The position numbers and the translations under genes were made by a program. The notes beneath the pieces are model-generated. The model was not told the origin of the DNA and made no database searches. It saw only the letters and a program-made list of their open reading frames with translations. A DNA stretch of 64,000 nt from CBDDCA01 sp965218205 (GTDB taxonomy: Bacteria; Spirochaetota; Spirochaetia; WTKD01; G963693115): positions 372,001 to 436,000 of the forward strand of contig OZ244590.1 of assembly GCA_965218205.1 (NCBI GenBank), in the 5' to 3' direction. Of the stretch, positions 32,784 to 43,014 are shown in pieces; positions within the stretch are counted from its first letter, which is position 1, and each line of letters opens with the position of its first letter.

Positions 32784-35700
32784 ATGAACGATAGCTACAA
32801 AAGCAAGGAGCTATACAGCGTGAAAAAAATCGGGGGGGGGGGGTACACTCTCGATATAAGCCAAACATAACTCTAGTTGCACTGTTTTTAGTGCTAGCAA
32901 TAGTTACCCTCGTACTTGTAGGATGTTCGGAGGGCAGTAGCAGTTCCTCATCAGGAGGAGGGGTAACTCCACCAGTAACCCCGACCCTTGCATCAGTGTC
33001 CAATGTGCAGATACAGCCAGCAGGCAATGACGGGACGCTCTCATTACGCTGGCAAGCCCCAAGCGAAGCTACGCATGTAGTAGTAACTGCAACATCTACT
33101 GCACCAGCCCAATCAATACAAGTGCGTGTTCCTGCAATAGAATATCGTGCATTGTTTCAACAAGGACAATCGTATAAACTCAAAGGCTTGCAAGCACTCA
33201 CTAACTATACTGTAGAGATAGAAGCCAGAAAATCAGAATCAGAAGTATCACCAAAAACAACCCGCTCTGTAACAACACTGGTAGATACTACTACCCCACA
33301 AGACACATTGACACAAGTAGGAGTAGAGAAGTCGGGGGATGGCATAAAGATAACATGGGACAAAGAGCGACTTGCAGCAGGCAGGACAGACATAGCAGAA
33401 GCAACAATAGTGGTAAAAAGCACAACTGGTGCTACAGTGCTTGCAAAGACTACCGTGCAGAACCTACAACAAGGAGAAGTTATACTTCCAAATGTCTCCA
33501 CGCTTGCAGGCATATCCTATGATGTAGAAATACGCTACAAAGACAGAAATGACAACACAAGCAGTCCTACAACAGTACTGACAGGCGTGCAAGCATCAGC
33601 ACTTTCACAAACAGTAGCAGCACTGCCAGAGGCAAACCTTAGCGTAACAGCAAACGATAAAGACAATAGCCCAGCCGATGAAAGTCTGCTTATCAAGTGG
33701 GGGAGCTTTGCCTTTGGCACAGGGAGTACAGCAAAAAGCCTCTTAGTACGAGTAACAGCAACCGCAACACAGACGATAGTAGCAGAGGAGACAATAGACA
33801 AAGATACAAGTGCAACCAATGTCAGTAGTGCAACTGCACAGGCAAAAGAATACGCCACTGTATATGTCGCAAAAGATGGCATAGCACTCACAACACTCTA
33901 CGGCACACTTATGTACAAAGTAGAAGTGTATGTCTCTCAAAACGGAAAGTACTCCACTGCAGTGTCAAAAGAACAAGCAACAACCGACAAGACAACACAA
34001 CCAGCGACCAATGTAAGTGCCGTAGGAGGAGCAACAAGCATAGTAGTCATCTGGCAAGAGCCCAATGTACGAGACTATGCAGGAGTGACTATAACAGCAA
34101 CAGAGAAAGAGAGCGATACTCCAGCAAAGACAGTAACAATAACAGACAGAGCAGTACGCAACACGCAGATACTAGGCCTCAAAGCCACCACCGAGTATAC
34201 AGTAGCAGTACAATCGCAGGACTATGCAGGCAACAAAGGAACAGAAGCAACAACCACAGTAGATACAGGAGCAGATAGCACCGTTCCCGATGCAGTAACA
34301 AACATACAAGCAAGCTATCCCTTTGTATCAGCAACAAAAGTAGGCACACAGATAACATGGACAGCACCCGATGCAACAAAAGCCAAGAACAAAGACATAA
34401 AAGAGTACAGCATAAGCATACAAGAGAAAGATGCAGATACCACAGTACTGAACGAGAAAAAAATACCCTATCCCACAACATCGCTCTCTGTCGAAGAACT
34501 CAGTCAAGGAAAAACATACACAGTAACAATACAAGCAATAGATTACTCAGAAAACAAAAGTAGCCAAGCAACACAAGACATAACAACACCCACCCCACTC
34601 ACAGCACCCTCAGCAGAACTCTTTCAAAGCAAGCCCACCCTCGTTACAACAGGAGCAATACAAATAAAAGCAACCTTTACGCAAGCACCTGGACCAAATA
34701 AGTACTACACCCTGCGTATGTTAGATGGCACAACACTGGTAGCAGAAAAAAGCATAACAAACCCAGCAACCACCATTAGCTTTGGCATAGCAGATGGCAT
34801 AGAAGTATCAGCAACACAAGCAAATGCAAAACAATATAGCTTTACGTTTCTCACAGTAGAAAATAACAGAGTAAGCCCCCCAACAACACTCACAGACAAA
34901 GTAGCAGTATACGATGAAAGATCCACTGTCCCGCCCGCACCAGAAAGCCTCACTCTGCTTATTGCAGAATCAACAGCAACAAGCGATACCGTACAGTACG
35001 AGTTTCAAGCAGGAACAATTACCAATGACCACAAAGCACCCAATGACAGAAAACTCACACAAGCACACATACAATACAAAGTATACCTAGTAGCAGGAGA
35101 CCAGAGTACTAAAACAATAGCAGAAATAAAAGCAATGACAGGAGTACAAATACAAGATATAGCAGGAAGTAGCACTTTACGAGGAACATTTATAGGAACA
35201 AAAGGAGCAGAATACACCATAGGCATAGAAGCAATAAACAACCTGAACCCCTTTACAACAAAGAAAGCACAAAGCAAAGACCCCGCACTGATACAAAAGC
35301 TAGAACTGAGCACCATCCCCACCTCAAAAGCAACAGCCCCTACCTCGTCCTTAACAGGCAAGCTAGTAGTATCACAATCAACAAACACAACAGGAACAAT
35401 AAAGCTAGTACTCACGCAATTAAGCACAATAACAGGAGCAAAAAACAAAGACGGCACAACAGTAACCAGCAATGATGAGCTAGTATACACAGTGTACGGC
35501 TTACAGAAAGACACAACCCCAACAGTAGCAGAAGTACAAAGAGGCAGAAAAGTAACTATAGGCACAGCAAGGAACGGAGTGTACACAGTACCAGCGCTTA
35601 GCAGTATAGGCGTGACAACCCCAACAGTAGCAATAAAAGGAGCAACAAAGTATCACTTTGTAGTAGAAGTAGCCATAAAAACAGACCCAAGCAAAAAAGC

Positions 35701-37369
35701 AGTATCGACAGTGGCAACAGTAACAACCGCATCACAAGCGACAGATCCCGCAGAAGTAAGCAACATACAAGTAAAAGGAGTAGAAGGAAGGAATGCAAAG
35801 CTATCGTGGACAGCCCCCAGCCTTACTGCAAGCCACAAAACAGACACAGGCGATACCCTAGCAGTAGCACAAGTATCGTACAAAGTATACAAAGTAGCAA
35901 AAAGTGGCAATACACAAAGGACAATAGCAGAGATAATAATAGCAGCAGGAGGAAGCCCTACAACAACAGCAGCAGGAACAACCAACAGCACTCTGACAGG
36001 ATTGACAGTAGGCACCACTTACGAAATAGTAGTACAAGCAGTAAACAGCACCGATACCAACAAAGAATCAAGAGGTGTCCGTAAGGAGTTTATCGCAAAA
36101 GAAGCCTATGGAGCACCAGGAAAGCCCACCATACAAGCAAATGCACAAGGAACTACCATAGTACTTACCATAACAGCTCCAACCGTAAAAGGAACGACAG
36201 CAGAAGGAACTGATTTAAGAGATAATCAAATAGATTACAAAGTATACTATATAGCCTCAAATACAAACATAAATGGAGCAACAGTAAAAACACAAGCACA
36301 AGCAGAAAGCAATGCACAAGTAGGAGCAGAAAAAGACGATGTACCAACAGGAGCAACAAGCTATACAATACGCAACCTACGATTGAATACAAAGTACTAT
36401 ATCACCGCAGTAGCAGTAAACAGCCTCAAAAAGACAAAAATATCAGCAGAAGCAACAGCAGTCTCTGCCAGCACCCCAACAGTAGTAATAGGAAATGCTA
36501 CAAAAGTTTCAGCAACAGTAGGCACAGCACTCGCACAAAATACAACGAGAGTACTTACCAGCATTAGTCCTAGTGGACTATCATTTACCTGTGATGAAAG
36601 CACAGTAGATAACAGCACCCTCAAACAAGAAACAGGCTTAACAGTAACATTTGCAAAAAATACCAATACAGTAACAATAACAGGCACAGCAAATAAATCA
36701 AACATACATGATACTGCTATAACTGAGTATAGCTATGGAGTAGTGGAATGTACCATTACTTCTGCAGGATCAAACTCGGGACAAAAGGTACTTGCGACTA
36801 TCAATGTAGAGACAGGGCTGGTGAAACTAGCAGGACAATCAGCTACCTATTACAGACCAACGACAAAGAAAGCACTGCAAGCTATTATCACTGCAGAAAG
36901 AGGAGCAAGCAGACAAAACACCAATAGCCCCAACCTCAACATGATAGACACCAGTGCTATTACTGACATGAGTAATTTATTTGAAGATGATAGTACTTTT
37001 AATGGAGACATAACACAGTGGAATACCAGTAATGTAACGAATATGCTAAGTGTATTTTATCAAGCAAATGCATTTAATCAAGATATAGGAGATTGGGATG
37101 TGAGTAAGGTTACTAGCATGAGTCTTATATTTGCTGGTGCGAGTGTATTTAATCAAGACATAGGAGATTGGGATGTGAGTAAGGTTACTTCTCCTCAGGG
37201 TATTGCAAAGCAGTATTTATTTTTTAATGCTTTAAAATTTGATAAAGATTTATCGTCGTGGCGATTATGTAAAATGAGATTATATTCCAGTGATTTCGGC
37301 AATACAGCTATGGCTAGTAAAACAGCACAGTTTCCCAAAGATTCTAGATCTCCAGAATGTAGGAATTAG
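32784..37369 (+). CDS. phase-variable surface lipoprotein (Fn3 array plus BspA repeats), out of frame as written
   Basis: AAGGAG and ATG 32784 open MNDSYKSKELYSVKKIGGGG through a G12 tract, then run to a stop about 8 codons later. The long frame starts two bases out of phase. With 10 or 13 G the reading continues without interruption into VHSRYKPNITLVALFLVLAIVTLVLVGCSEG, a complete lipoprotein signal, and on to TAG at 37367. The mature part (about 1,490 residues) has a Ser/Gly linker, an array of Fn3-like modules of which the late ones closely match those of the gene at 29176, and a C-terminal BspA segment (NLFEDDSTFNGDITQWNTSNV then FNQDIGDWDVSKVTS). Without the tract only an internal GTG with too short a signal is available. 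Confidence 0.85.
32832..32843 (+). repeat. G12 homopolymer (contingency locus) in the lipoprotein 5' coding region
   Basis: Twelve consecutive G follow AAAAAAATC, codons 17-20 after ATG 32784. Loss of two or gain of one base restores the lipoprotein frame. Homopolymers of this length slip during replication. Confidence 0.85.
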
Positions 37370-37374
37370 CATAT

Positions 37375-37402
37375 AAAAAGAGAGTGCATAGCACTCTCTT
37401 TT
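37375..37402 (+). terminator. rho-independent terminator
   Basis: AAAAGAGAGTGC pairs with GCACTCTCTTTT around a three-base ATA loop, directly after the lipoprotein stop. The T-run lies on the plus strand and the A-run on the left makes it bidirectional. Confidence 0.85.
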
Positions 37403-37449
37403 AGCTTTATAGGTAGTCTTTACAGCAAAGGTAAAGGCAGTGTTTTTTT

Positions 37450-37560
37450 CTAATCTACTATTTGTGGAATGAAGGTAAGTATTTCTTTAATTGCAAGACT
37501 TTGCTTGTCTAGCTCTGCACTGCGTTCATTATGTAACATACAACACAACGGAGGTAACAT
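37450..37560 (-). pseudogene. gene remnant in the 37370-37761 intergenic region
   Basis: A minus-strand frame reads MLPPLCCMLHNERSAELDKQ and ends FIPQIVD. It is open for 13 more codons upstream (including FLSYDFIID) until a stop near 37602. It looks like the C-terminal end of a protein whose 5' part is lost. The remaining 392-bp gap holds the 36-bp repeat copy 2 and a short region at 37721-37739 that is inverted relative to 28989-29007 (17 of 19 identical). Confidence 0.35.
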
Positions 37561-37607
37561 GTCTATAATGAAATCATAGCTCAAAAACTGGCTATTGGAT
37601 TACTGCT

Positions 37608-37643
37608 GAAGCCTTTGCTGTCGCAATTAGTCCTTGAATATGC
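37608..37643 (+). repeat. 36-bp direct repeat, copy 2
   Basis: Exact copy of 28412-28447 in the same orientation, 9.2 kb away, immediately outside the second large lipoprotein gene. A degenerate third copy lies at 39525-39555. Confidence 0.8.
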
Positions 37644-37761
37644 AGGTTTAATTATAGATCGATAGCAAACATGTGTAAAATGTTGTATAATTGGATAAAG
37701 GAGGCTGAGTTAGTCTAATTTTCATTAAATGGGCCAGCCCCAAGAGAAGTATGTAGGGAAC

Positions 37762-39441
37762 ATGAAAAAGAAAAATGTAATTGGCATTGATTTTGGTACA
37801 GACTCAGTTCGTTGTATAATAGTTGATTCTACAAATGGAACACTATTAAGCGAAGGTATATCTCAATTTAAGCGCTGGAAACAAGGATTATACTGCAATA
37901 ATCAGATTAACCAGTTTAGACAACACCCTTTAGATTATATTGAAAGTCTAGAGGAAAGTATTAAAGGGGCGATACATACTCTTGATGCAGAGAGCATTGA
38001 AGATATTTGTGCGCTAGCCATAGATACTACTGGTTCAACTCCTTGTGCTGTTGATAAGACAGGTGCTCCGCTTGCCCTTAGCAAAGAGTTTGAAAACAAC
38101 CCTAATGCTATGTTTATTTTATGGAAAGATCATACTGCTATTGCAGAAGCTACAGAAATAAATACACTTGCACACAGTGCCGCGTTTGAAGATTTTACTA
38201 CTTTTGTAGGAGGGACATACTCTTCTGAGTGGTTTTGGTCTAAGATACTACATATAATACGAATAGACAAAGAAGTACATAACGCTGCATTTTCTTGGGT
38301 AGAACATAGTGATTGGATGCCTGCATTACTTACAGGAAAAACAGATCCTACAGTGATGAGACGTTTTCGTTGTACTGCAGGACATAAGGCTATGTGGCAT
38401 ACATCATTTAATGGCTTACCTTCAGAAGATTTTCTTGTTGCTCTTGATCCATTGTTAGCAGGTCTTCGTTCCCGCTTATATCATACTACCGATACTGCAG
38501 AGAAAGTGGTAGGGCATCTTAGTCCAGAATGGGCAAAGCGTTTAGGATTGCCTACGCATGTTGTGGTATCAGGAGCAGCTCTTGATGCTCATTTTGGTGC
38601 TGTAGGAGGAGAAATACAAAGCCTTGATATGGTCAAGGTTATTGGTACGAGTACCTGTGATATGGTACTTGCTCCGTACTCCATAATGGAAAACAAGTTA
38701 GTGCAAGGAATTTGTGGACAAGTTGATGGTTCAATAGTACCGGGATATATTGGTATGGAAGCAGGGCAATCTGCATTTGGTGATCTGTATGCTTGGTTTA
38801 AGGATATGCTCCTAGAACCTACACTGGCACTTATTGGTACTAGCACTGTGCTTGATGAACAGCAAAAGAAAGCACTTATACAAGAGTTATCAGAAAAGAT
38901 GATAGCACATCTCAGTAGTGTATGTGAAAGCTATCCACCCTCTTCATCACTGTGTGTGTTAGATTGGATAAATGGTCGGAGAACACCGTATGCTAATCAG
39001 TACCTTACGAGTGCTATGTCAGGTATTACTATGGGAACAAATGCATACAAAATATATCATGCTCTGGTAGAATCAACAGCTTTTGGAGCTAGAAGTATAC
39101 AGGACAGATTTATAGAGGAAGGCATCAACATACAACGGGTTATTGCAGTAGGAGGAGTAGCTCGTAAAAGCAATTATGTTATGCAAGTACTTGCAGATGT
39201 GTTACAGCGTAGCGTATATGTTTCTGCTGCAGATCAAGTATGTGCATTAGGAGCGGCTATGTTTGCTTCTGTTGCAGGTGGTATCCATGCTACTATAGAA
39301 GAGGCACAGAAGCATATGGGAGCTGGTTTTGAACATATTTTTCATCCTCGTAAAGAGTACATACAGCAATACGAATCACTGTATGAAAAATATAAAAAGC
39401 TCGGGAACTTTGTCGAAGCACAAACTCAGTCAATGGGATAA
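37762..39441 (+). CDS. araB: ribulokinase
   Basis: From ATG 37762 (AGGGA just upstream) the protein is 559 residues, the normal AraB length. An in-frame ATG at 37729 lacks a ribosome site. FGGY-kinase marks are GIDFGTDSVRCIIVD at the N-terminus, VSGAALDAHFGAVGG near 275, VIGTSTCDMV, AGQSAFGDLYAWF and DWINGRRTPYANQ. The last two are ribulokinase-specific blocks. It phosphorylates L-ribulose for arabinose use. No araA or araD gene adjoins. Confidence 0.9.
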   Translation: MKKKNVIGIDFGTDSVRCIIVDSTNGTLLSEGISQFKRWKQGLYCNNQINQFRQHPLDYIESLEESIKGAIHTLDAESIEDICALAIDTTGSTPCAVDKTGAPLALSKEFENNPNAMFILWKDHTAIAEATEINTLAHSAAFEDFTTFVGGTYSSEWFWSKILHIIRIDKEVHNAAFSWVEHSDWMPALLTGKTDPTVMRRFRCTAGHKAMWHTSFNGLPSEDFLVALDPLLAGLRSRLYHTTDTAEKVVGHLSPEWAKRLGLPTHVVVSGAALDAHFGAVGGEIQSLDMVKVIGTSTCDMVLAPYSIMENKLVQGICGQVDGSIVPGYIGMEAGQSAFGDLYAWFKDMLLEPTLALIGTSTVLDEQQKKALIQELSEKMIAHLSSVCESYPPSSSLCVLDWINGRRTPYANQYLTSAMSGITMGTNAYKIYHALVESTAFGARSIQDRFIEEGINIQRVIAVGGVARKSNYVMQVLADVLQRSVYVSAADQVCALGAAMFASVAGGIHATIEEAQKHMGAGFEHIFHPRKEYIQQYESLYEKYKKLGNFVEAQTQSMG

Positions 39442-39524
39442 CTGAAACAAAGAACACTAAAAAAGCATTACAGTATTTCAATATATATTATAGTTTGATT
39501 ATATTTCCTTGTTCTTTTTTTGCT

Positions 39525-39555
39525 CCTTTGTTGCATTTAATCCTTGAATTCGTGG
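39525..39555 (+). repeat. degenerate third copy of the 36-bp repeat
   Basis: CCTTTG-TTG-CATTTAATCCTTGAAT in the serC leader aligns to CCTTTGCTGTCGCAATTAGTCCTTGAAT of the exact copies with a three-base gap and a few substitutions. It may be a decayed member of the same family. Confidence 0.4.
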
Positions 39556-39566
39556 TTTTCTATAGC

Positions 39567-39595
39567 TTTACTTTTTTTTTAGTATATTTTATAAT
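39567..39595 (+). promoter_or_regulatory. promoter of serC with near-zero leader
   Basis: TTTACT (39567-39572), 17-bp spacer and TATAAT (39590-39595). Transcription would start about 39602, only about four bases before ATG 39606. Confidence 0.55.
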
Positions 39596-39605
39596 ACAGT
39601 ATGAA

Positions 39606-40763
39606 ATGATACATAATTTTTCTGCAGGACCTTCAAAGGTATATACAGAGGTGCTTGAGTATGCAAAGACGCATTTTGTAGATTTTGAATCGCATGGCTA
39701 CTCCTTATTAGAAATGAGTCATAGAGGAAAGGTGTATGAAACAGTGCATACGAAAGCAATAGAGTTATTGCATTCTTTGCTTGGATTAGACAATGAACAT
39801 CATGTTTTATTGCTAGGGGGAGGAGCGAGTCTGCAATTTTCAATGATACCCCTCAACACAGTATCAGGCTTCAATGATACAAGCACAGAGAAATCAGAAA
39901 CAGCTTTGATGAGTGCAGGATATGTTGTAACAGGAGCATGGGGGCAAAAAGCATATAAGGAAGCAAAGAAAGTTCACCCTTCTGTAGATATTCTCTATTC
40001 TGGAGAGGAGCATAGATTTACACAGCTACCTGCCGTTGAACAGCTCTCTTCACAGATACGTGATGATACATATGCTTATATTCATATTACAAGCAATGAA
40101 ACAATACATGGTATTCAGTGGCAGGAAAATCTAGCCTTATCCCGTGCCTTACAGCAAAAGAGCAGTACTCTTGTTGCTGATATGTCTAGTGATATACTCA
40201 GTAGACATATAGACGCAAACTGCTATGACATAGTGTATGCTGGAGCTCAAAAAAATCTTGGAGTAGCAGGAGTTACCGTAGTAGTGGTAAGTAACGATGT
40301 ACTCAAAGCAAGTGCTCATAAAGTGCTTCCTGCATACTTATCCTATGATACTCATTATAAGTCGCGATCCTTGTACAATACGCCTCCAGTAGGTGCAATA
40401 TGGATATTATCGCTTGTATTAGAACATATCGTATCGTTGGGAGGAATATCGGAAGTAGAAAAGAGAAACAAAGAAAAAGCTGCTATGCTGTATAAGTATA
40501 TAGACGAGAGTGATGGGTTTTATCATTGTGCAGTACAAAAACCATATCGTTCTACAATGAATGTTGTTTTTACATTACCAGACGATAGCTTAGAACAGCA
40601 GTTTCTTGCATATGCAGAACAAAACAAAATGTATGGACTAAAGGGGCATCGTTCGGTTGGAGGATGCAGGGCATCGTTATACAATGCTGTAAGTAGAGAT
40701 GATGTTGAAGCGTTAGTGACATGTATGAAGCAATTTAAGGCAAAAAGTGAACGGTATGTATAA
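39606..40763 (+). CDS. serC: phosphoserine aminotransferase
   Basis: ATG 39606 gives MIHNFSAGPSKVYTEVLEYA, the standard SerC start, and 385 residues. The in-frame start at 39495 would add a meaningless hydrophobic leader across the promoter. SHRGKVYE, LLLGGGASLQFSMIPLN, VADMSSDILSR and the PLP-lysine block YAGAQKNLGVAGVTVV are visible, as is the late GHRSVGGCRASLYNAV. It converts 3-phosphohydroxypyruvate to phosphoserine and also acts in B6 synthesis in some bacteria. Confidence 0.93.
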   Translation: MIHNFSAGPSKVYTEVLEYAKTHFVDFESHGYSLLEMSHRGKVYETVHTKAIELLHSLLGLDNEHHVLLLGGGASLQFSMIPLNTVSGFNDTSTEKSETALMSAGYVVTGAWGQKAYKEAKKVHPSVDILYSGEEHRFTQLPAVEQLSSQIRDDTYAYIHITSNETIHGIQWQENLALSRALQQKSSTLVADMSSDILSRHIDANCYDIVYAGAQKNLGVAGVTVVVVSNDVLKASAHKVLPAYLSYDTHYKSRSLYNTPPVGAIWILSLVLEHIVSLGGISEVEKRNKEKAAMLYKYIDESDGFYHCAVQKPYRSTMNVVFTLPDDSLEQQFLAYAEQNKMYGLKGHRSVGGCRASLYNAVSRDDVEALVTCMKQFKAKSERYV

Positions 40764-40779
40764 AGCAATAGGGAGCAGT

Positions 40780-41961
40780 TTATTGTGTATTAAAACACCA
40801 GTTTTTTCCCTGAGTAAGTGCTTCTTCTGTGCCTAGCTGTGTGCTAAAAAAAACATCCCAGTCTATTGAAGGCATTACATTTTTTGCTACTGTTAAGGCT
40901 CGTGTTTTGACAGCAGGGTTGGCAAGTCTATTTCGCCATCCTTGTGCTATGATATAGTCTTTACAGTTTTTAGAACTTCCAGGATTGTTGGTGAAAGCGA
41001 TTTCATATTCGACATTAAAGAATTTTTTTGATGCTACCACAGTAAACAACATTGAGAAATCTTCAACATTATTAACATAGCTATAAAGATCAGTTGCTAT
41101 ATCCATCGAAAATTCGGTAGCTGCTTCTTTTGCTGTTGTTGTGTCGTGTTCTTGTGTTCTAAAAATGTATTTTTTTGCCGCAAGAATTTTTAATTTCCTA
41201 GAGCTAATAGAGAAATTTTTATTTGTGTTGTTTAGTATTTTTGATTGTTTATCTCTTACAGGTAACGATGAAAATGGAATATTTCTTTTGTACTGTGATA
41301 TAGTAGAGTGATGAAAATAATCAATGGCATGTGCAAGTTCATGAAATACTACATAACTGAAACGAAATAGTATGTCCTGTATGGTTCTCTCTTTTGTGTA
41401 TGTTAATGAAGAATCTGTATAAGCTAGCTTATCATTTTTTATTGGTCGACGTAAAAAATTAAAACTCAGTACACCTCCGAGATGAGTACGATAATCTTGT
41501 TTTTTTGATATAGAGTCATACTCTGTTTTTGTTAGCCATAGATCTTTTGGGTCAAGGAAAATGACAGAATTTTCTCTTATATAATGAGATGGTCGTACAT
41601 TGCTTCCTACCACTATTGCAGTAACAGTATTAAAAAGAGGAAGTGCTTCTTTTGGGTAATGATCTAAAAATTCTGAAAAACGTTTTCCTATCCAAGCATG
41701 AGACACAATGAGACGATTCATAATATCGTCTTTGCTGGGAGTTGCATTTTCTAATCCAATAAAAGGAAGTGTATTAAGTGAACAAGAACCGCGTGCTACG
41801 ATAATACAATCAATGAGTACATTACTATACTTTTGATTTTCTTTATACGCAAAGTAGCCATCTACAGTCTTTGGTGCTTGATAGAGGCTACTGTCTGTAC
41901 CAGGCTCGCAGCTGATAAATACTATAACAGAAACTATAAGTGTATACAGTATTTTTTTCAT
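40780..41961 (-). CDS. lipoprotein with zinc-metalloprotease motif
   Basis: The 393-residue product has a lipoprotein signal (MKKILYTLIVSVIVFISC) and a motif VVFHELAHAIDYFHH near residue 211. HELAH is the HExxH zinc-binding helix, and the nearby residues could supply the third ligand. Flanking parts match no family I know. It may be a surface-anchored peptidase or a degenerate relative. A TATACT/TATAAT sequence lies close upstream of the ATG. Confidence 0.65.
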   Translation of the reverse strand: MKKILYTLIVSVIVFISCEPGTDSSLYQAPKTVDGYFAYKENQKYSNVLIDCIIVARGSCSLNTLPFIGLENATPSKDDIMNRLIVSHAWIGKRFSEFLDHYPKEALPLFNTVTAIVVGSNVRPSHYIRENSVIFLDPKDLWLTKTEYDSISKKQDYRTHLGGVLSFNFLRRPIKNDKLAYTDSSLTYTKERTIQDILFRFSYVVFHELAHAIDYFHHSTISQYKRNIPFSSLPVRDKQSKILNNTNKNFSISSRKLKILAAKKYIFRTQEHDTTTAKEAATEFSMDIATDLYSYVNNVEDFSMLFTVVASKKFFNVEYEIAFTNNPGSSKNCKDYIIAQGWRNRLANPAVKTRALTVAKNVMPSIDWDVFFSTQLGTEEALTQGKNWCFNTQ

Positions 41962-42016
41962 ACCCTGTTTATTATAGTATATTTATGAGTACGAGTTGCC
42001 TTTCATTGCTGATAGT

Positions 42017-42940
42017 TTATAAATAGTGGGTAATGAGTGCTTGTAATGCTTCTTTTTTTGCTAATAATTCTAGCATATACTGTTGCCCTGTGTTGTTAAA
42101 ATACTTATGTTCAAAAGAGCTTGCTGCAATGCCTATATGTCTATAATGCCAGCTTTCGTATATGTATCCTGTAATATGTTCCATGTTGGGTGGATAGGAC
42201 AAGCTAAAGCCATATTTCCATGCGTTTTCTGATAACCATAGGCCTGCTTTTGTCTGTGCAAAATCAGGGCAGATACAACCAAAATCAATAGTAGTTCCTA
42301 GTTGATGTTGACTGGTACCAGGTTTTGCTGATTGTCGTGAAGCCTCTTCTAATCCAAGTTCTCTTGTATAATAATTGAATAGATTTTCTTGGTAGGAATA
42401 ACTCCGATAACTAGAGCTTATATCCAGTAGCACAGAATCTTTTTGTGCTGCTGCATGCATGGTAAGTAAATCATCAATAATGCTCTTGCTCACTTGCAGC
42501 GTATCTTTATTGAGGACAAGTGTATCATCATAGTCCTGTAAGTGTACAATATCTGCAGGGGCATATGTAGCATCTAAGGGATGCGTTTTGTCCACTAAGA
42601 TAAGCTGTGCAGGGCTGCTATGTTTATATACAAGCTGTATGTCTTGTATAAACTCAATAGGCGATTCAAGTATGCTTTGTAATAACGAATCTTCAAATGG
42701 GTGAGGAAGTGATTGTATAATATATGTGAGTGCTGTTTTAAGCTCTGTGATAGTATGTGTAGCTTGCTTATTTTCTGTTTGCTGAGCAACATTTACTGAC
42801 TCTGATGCTGTTTCTGAAGGAGTCGTATTGTTTTCTACATACTCTCTAAATTTTGGATCTATCATTTGTATAACATAATACAGAATAACAATAAGGAGTA
42901 TGGGAATAAGCAATGTATAATGATAAAAAAATTTTTTCAT
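42017..42940 (-). CDS. VanY-type D-alanyl-D-alanine carboxypeptidase
   Basis: ATG 42940 (MKKFFYHYTLL) gives 307 residues; in-frame starts at 42952 and 42961 are possible. One N-terminal membrane helix anchors a periplasmic peptidase. The VanY zinc motifs are intact: SSYRSYSYQENLF, SAKPGTSQHQLGTTIDFG (His, Asp) and the end YESWHYRHIG (His). It trims peptidoglycan stem peptides. Confidence 0.88.
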   Translation of the reverse strand: MKKFFYHYTLLIPILLIVILYYVIQMIDPKFREYVENNTTPSETASESVNVAQQTENKQATHTITELKTALTYIIQSLPHPFEDSLLQSILESPIEFIQDIQLVYKHSSPAQLILVDKTHPLDATYAPADIVHLQDYDDTLVLNKDTLQVSKSIIDDLLTMHAAAQKDSVLLDISSSYRSYSYQENLFNYYTRELGLEEASRQSAKPGTSQHQLGTTIDFGCICPDFAQTKAGLWLSENAWKYGFSLSYPPNMEHITGYIYESWHYRHIGIAASSFEHKYFNNTGQQYMLELLAKKEALQALITHYL

Positions 42941-43014
42941 ATAAGTGAACATGCTATACAAAAAGCTGTGGGAGTCATCAATCTTATTTTTTGAGTAGTA
43001 TGAATATTGTCCAT

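Noticed and set aside
32891..32930. Start of the second lipoprotein at the internal GTG (32891)
   Set aside because: It would leave a signal peptide with no basic N-region and has no ribosome site. The ATG at 32784 plus the G-tract explains the full signal.
32782..36705. Minus-strand and alternative-frame ORFs across the Fn3 lipoprotein
   Set aside because: They mirror codon bias (GCA/ACA-rich) of the sense gene, have no ribosome sites and no recognisable domains.
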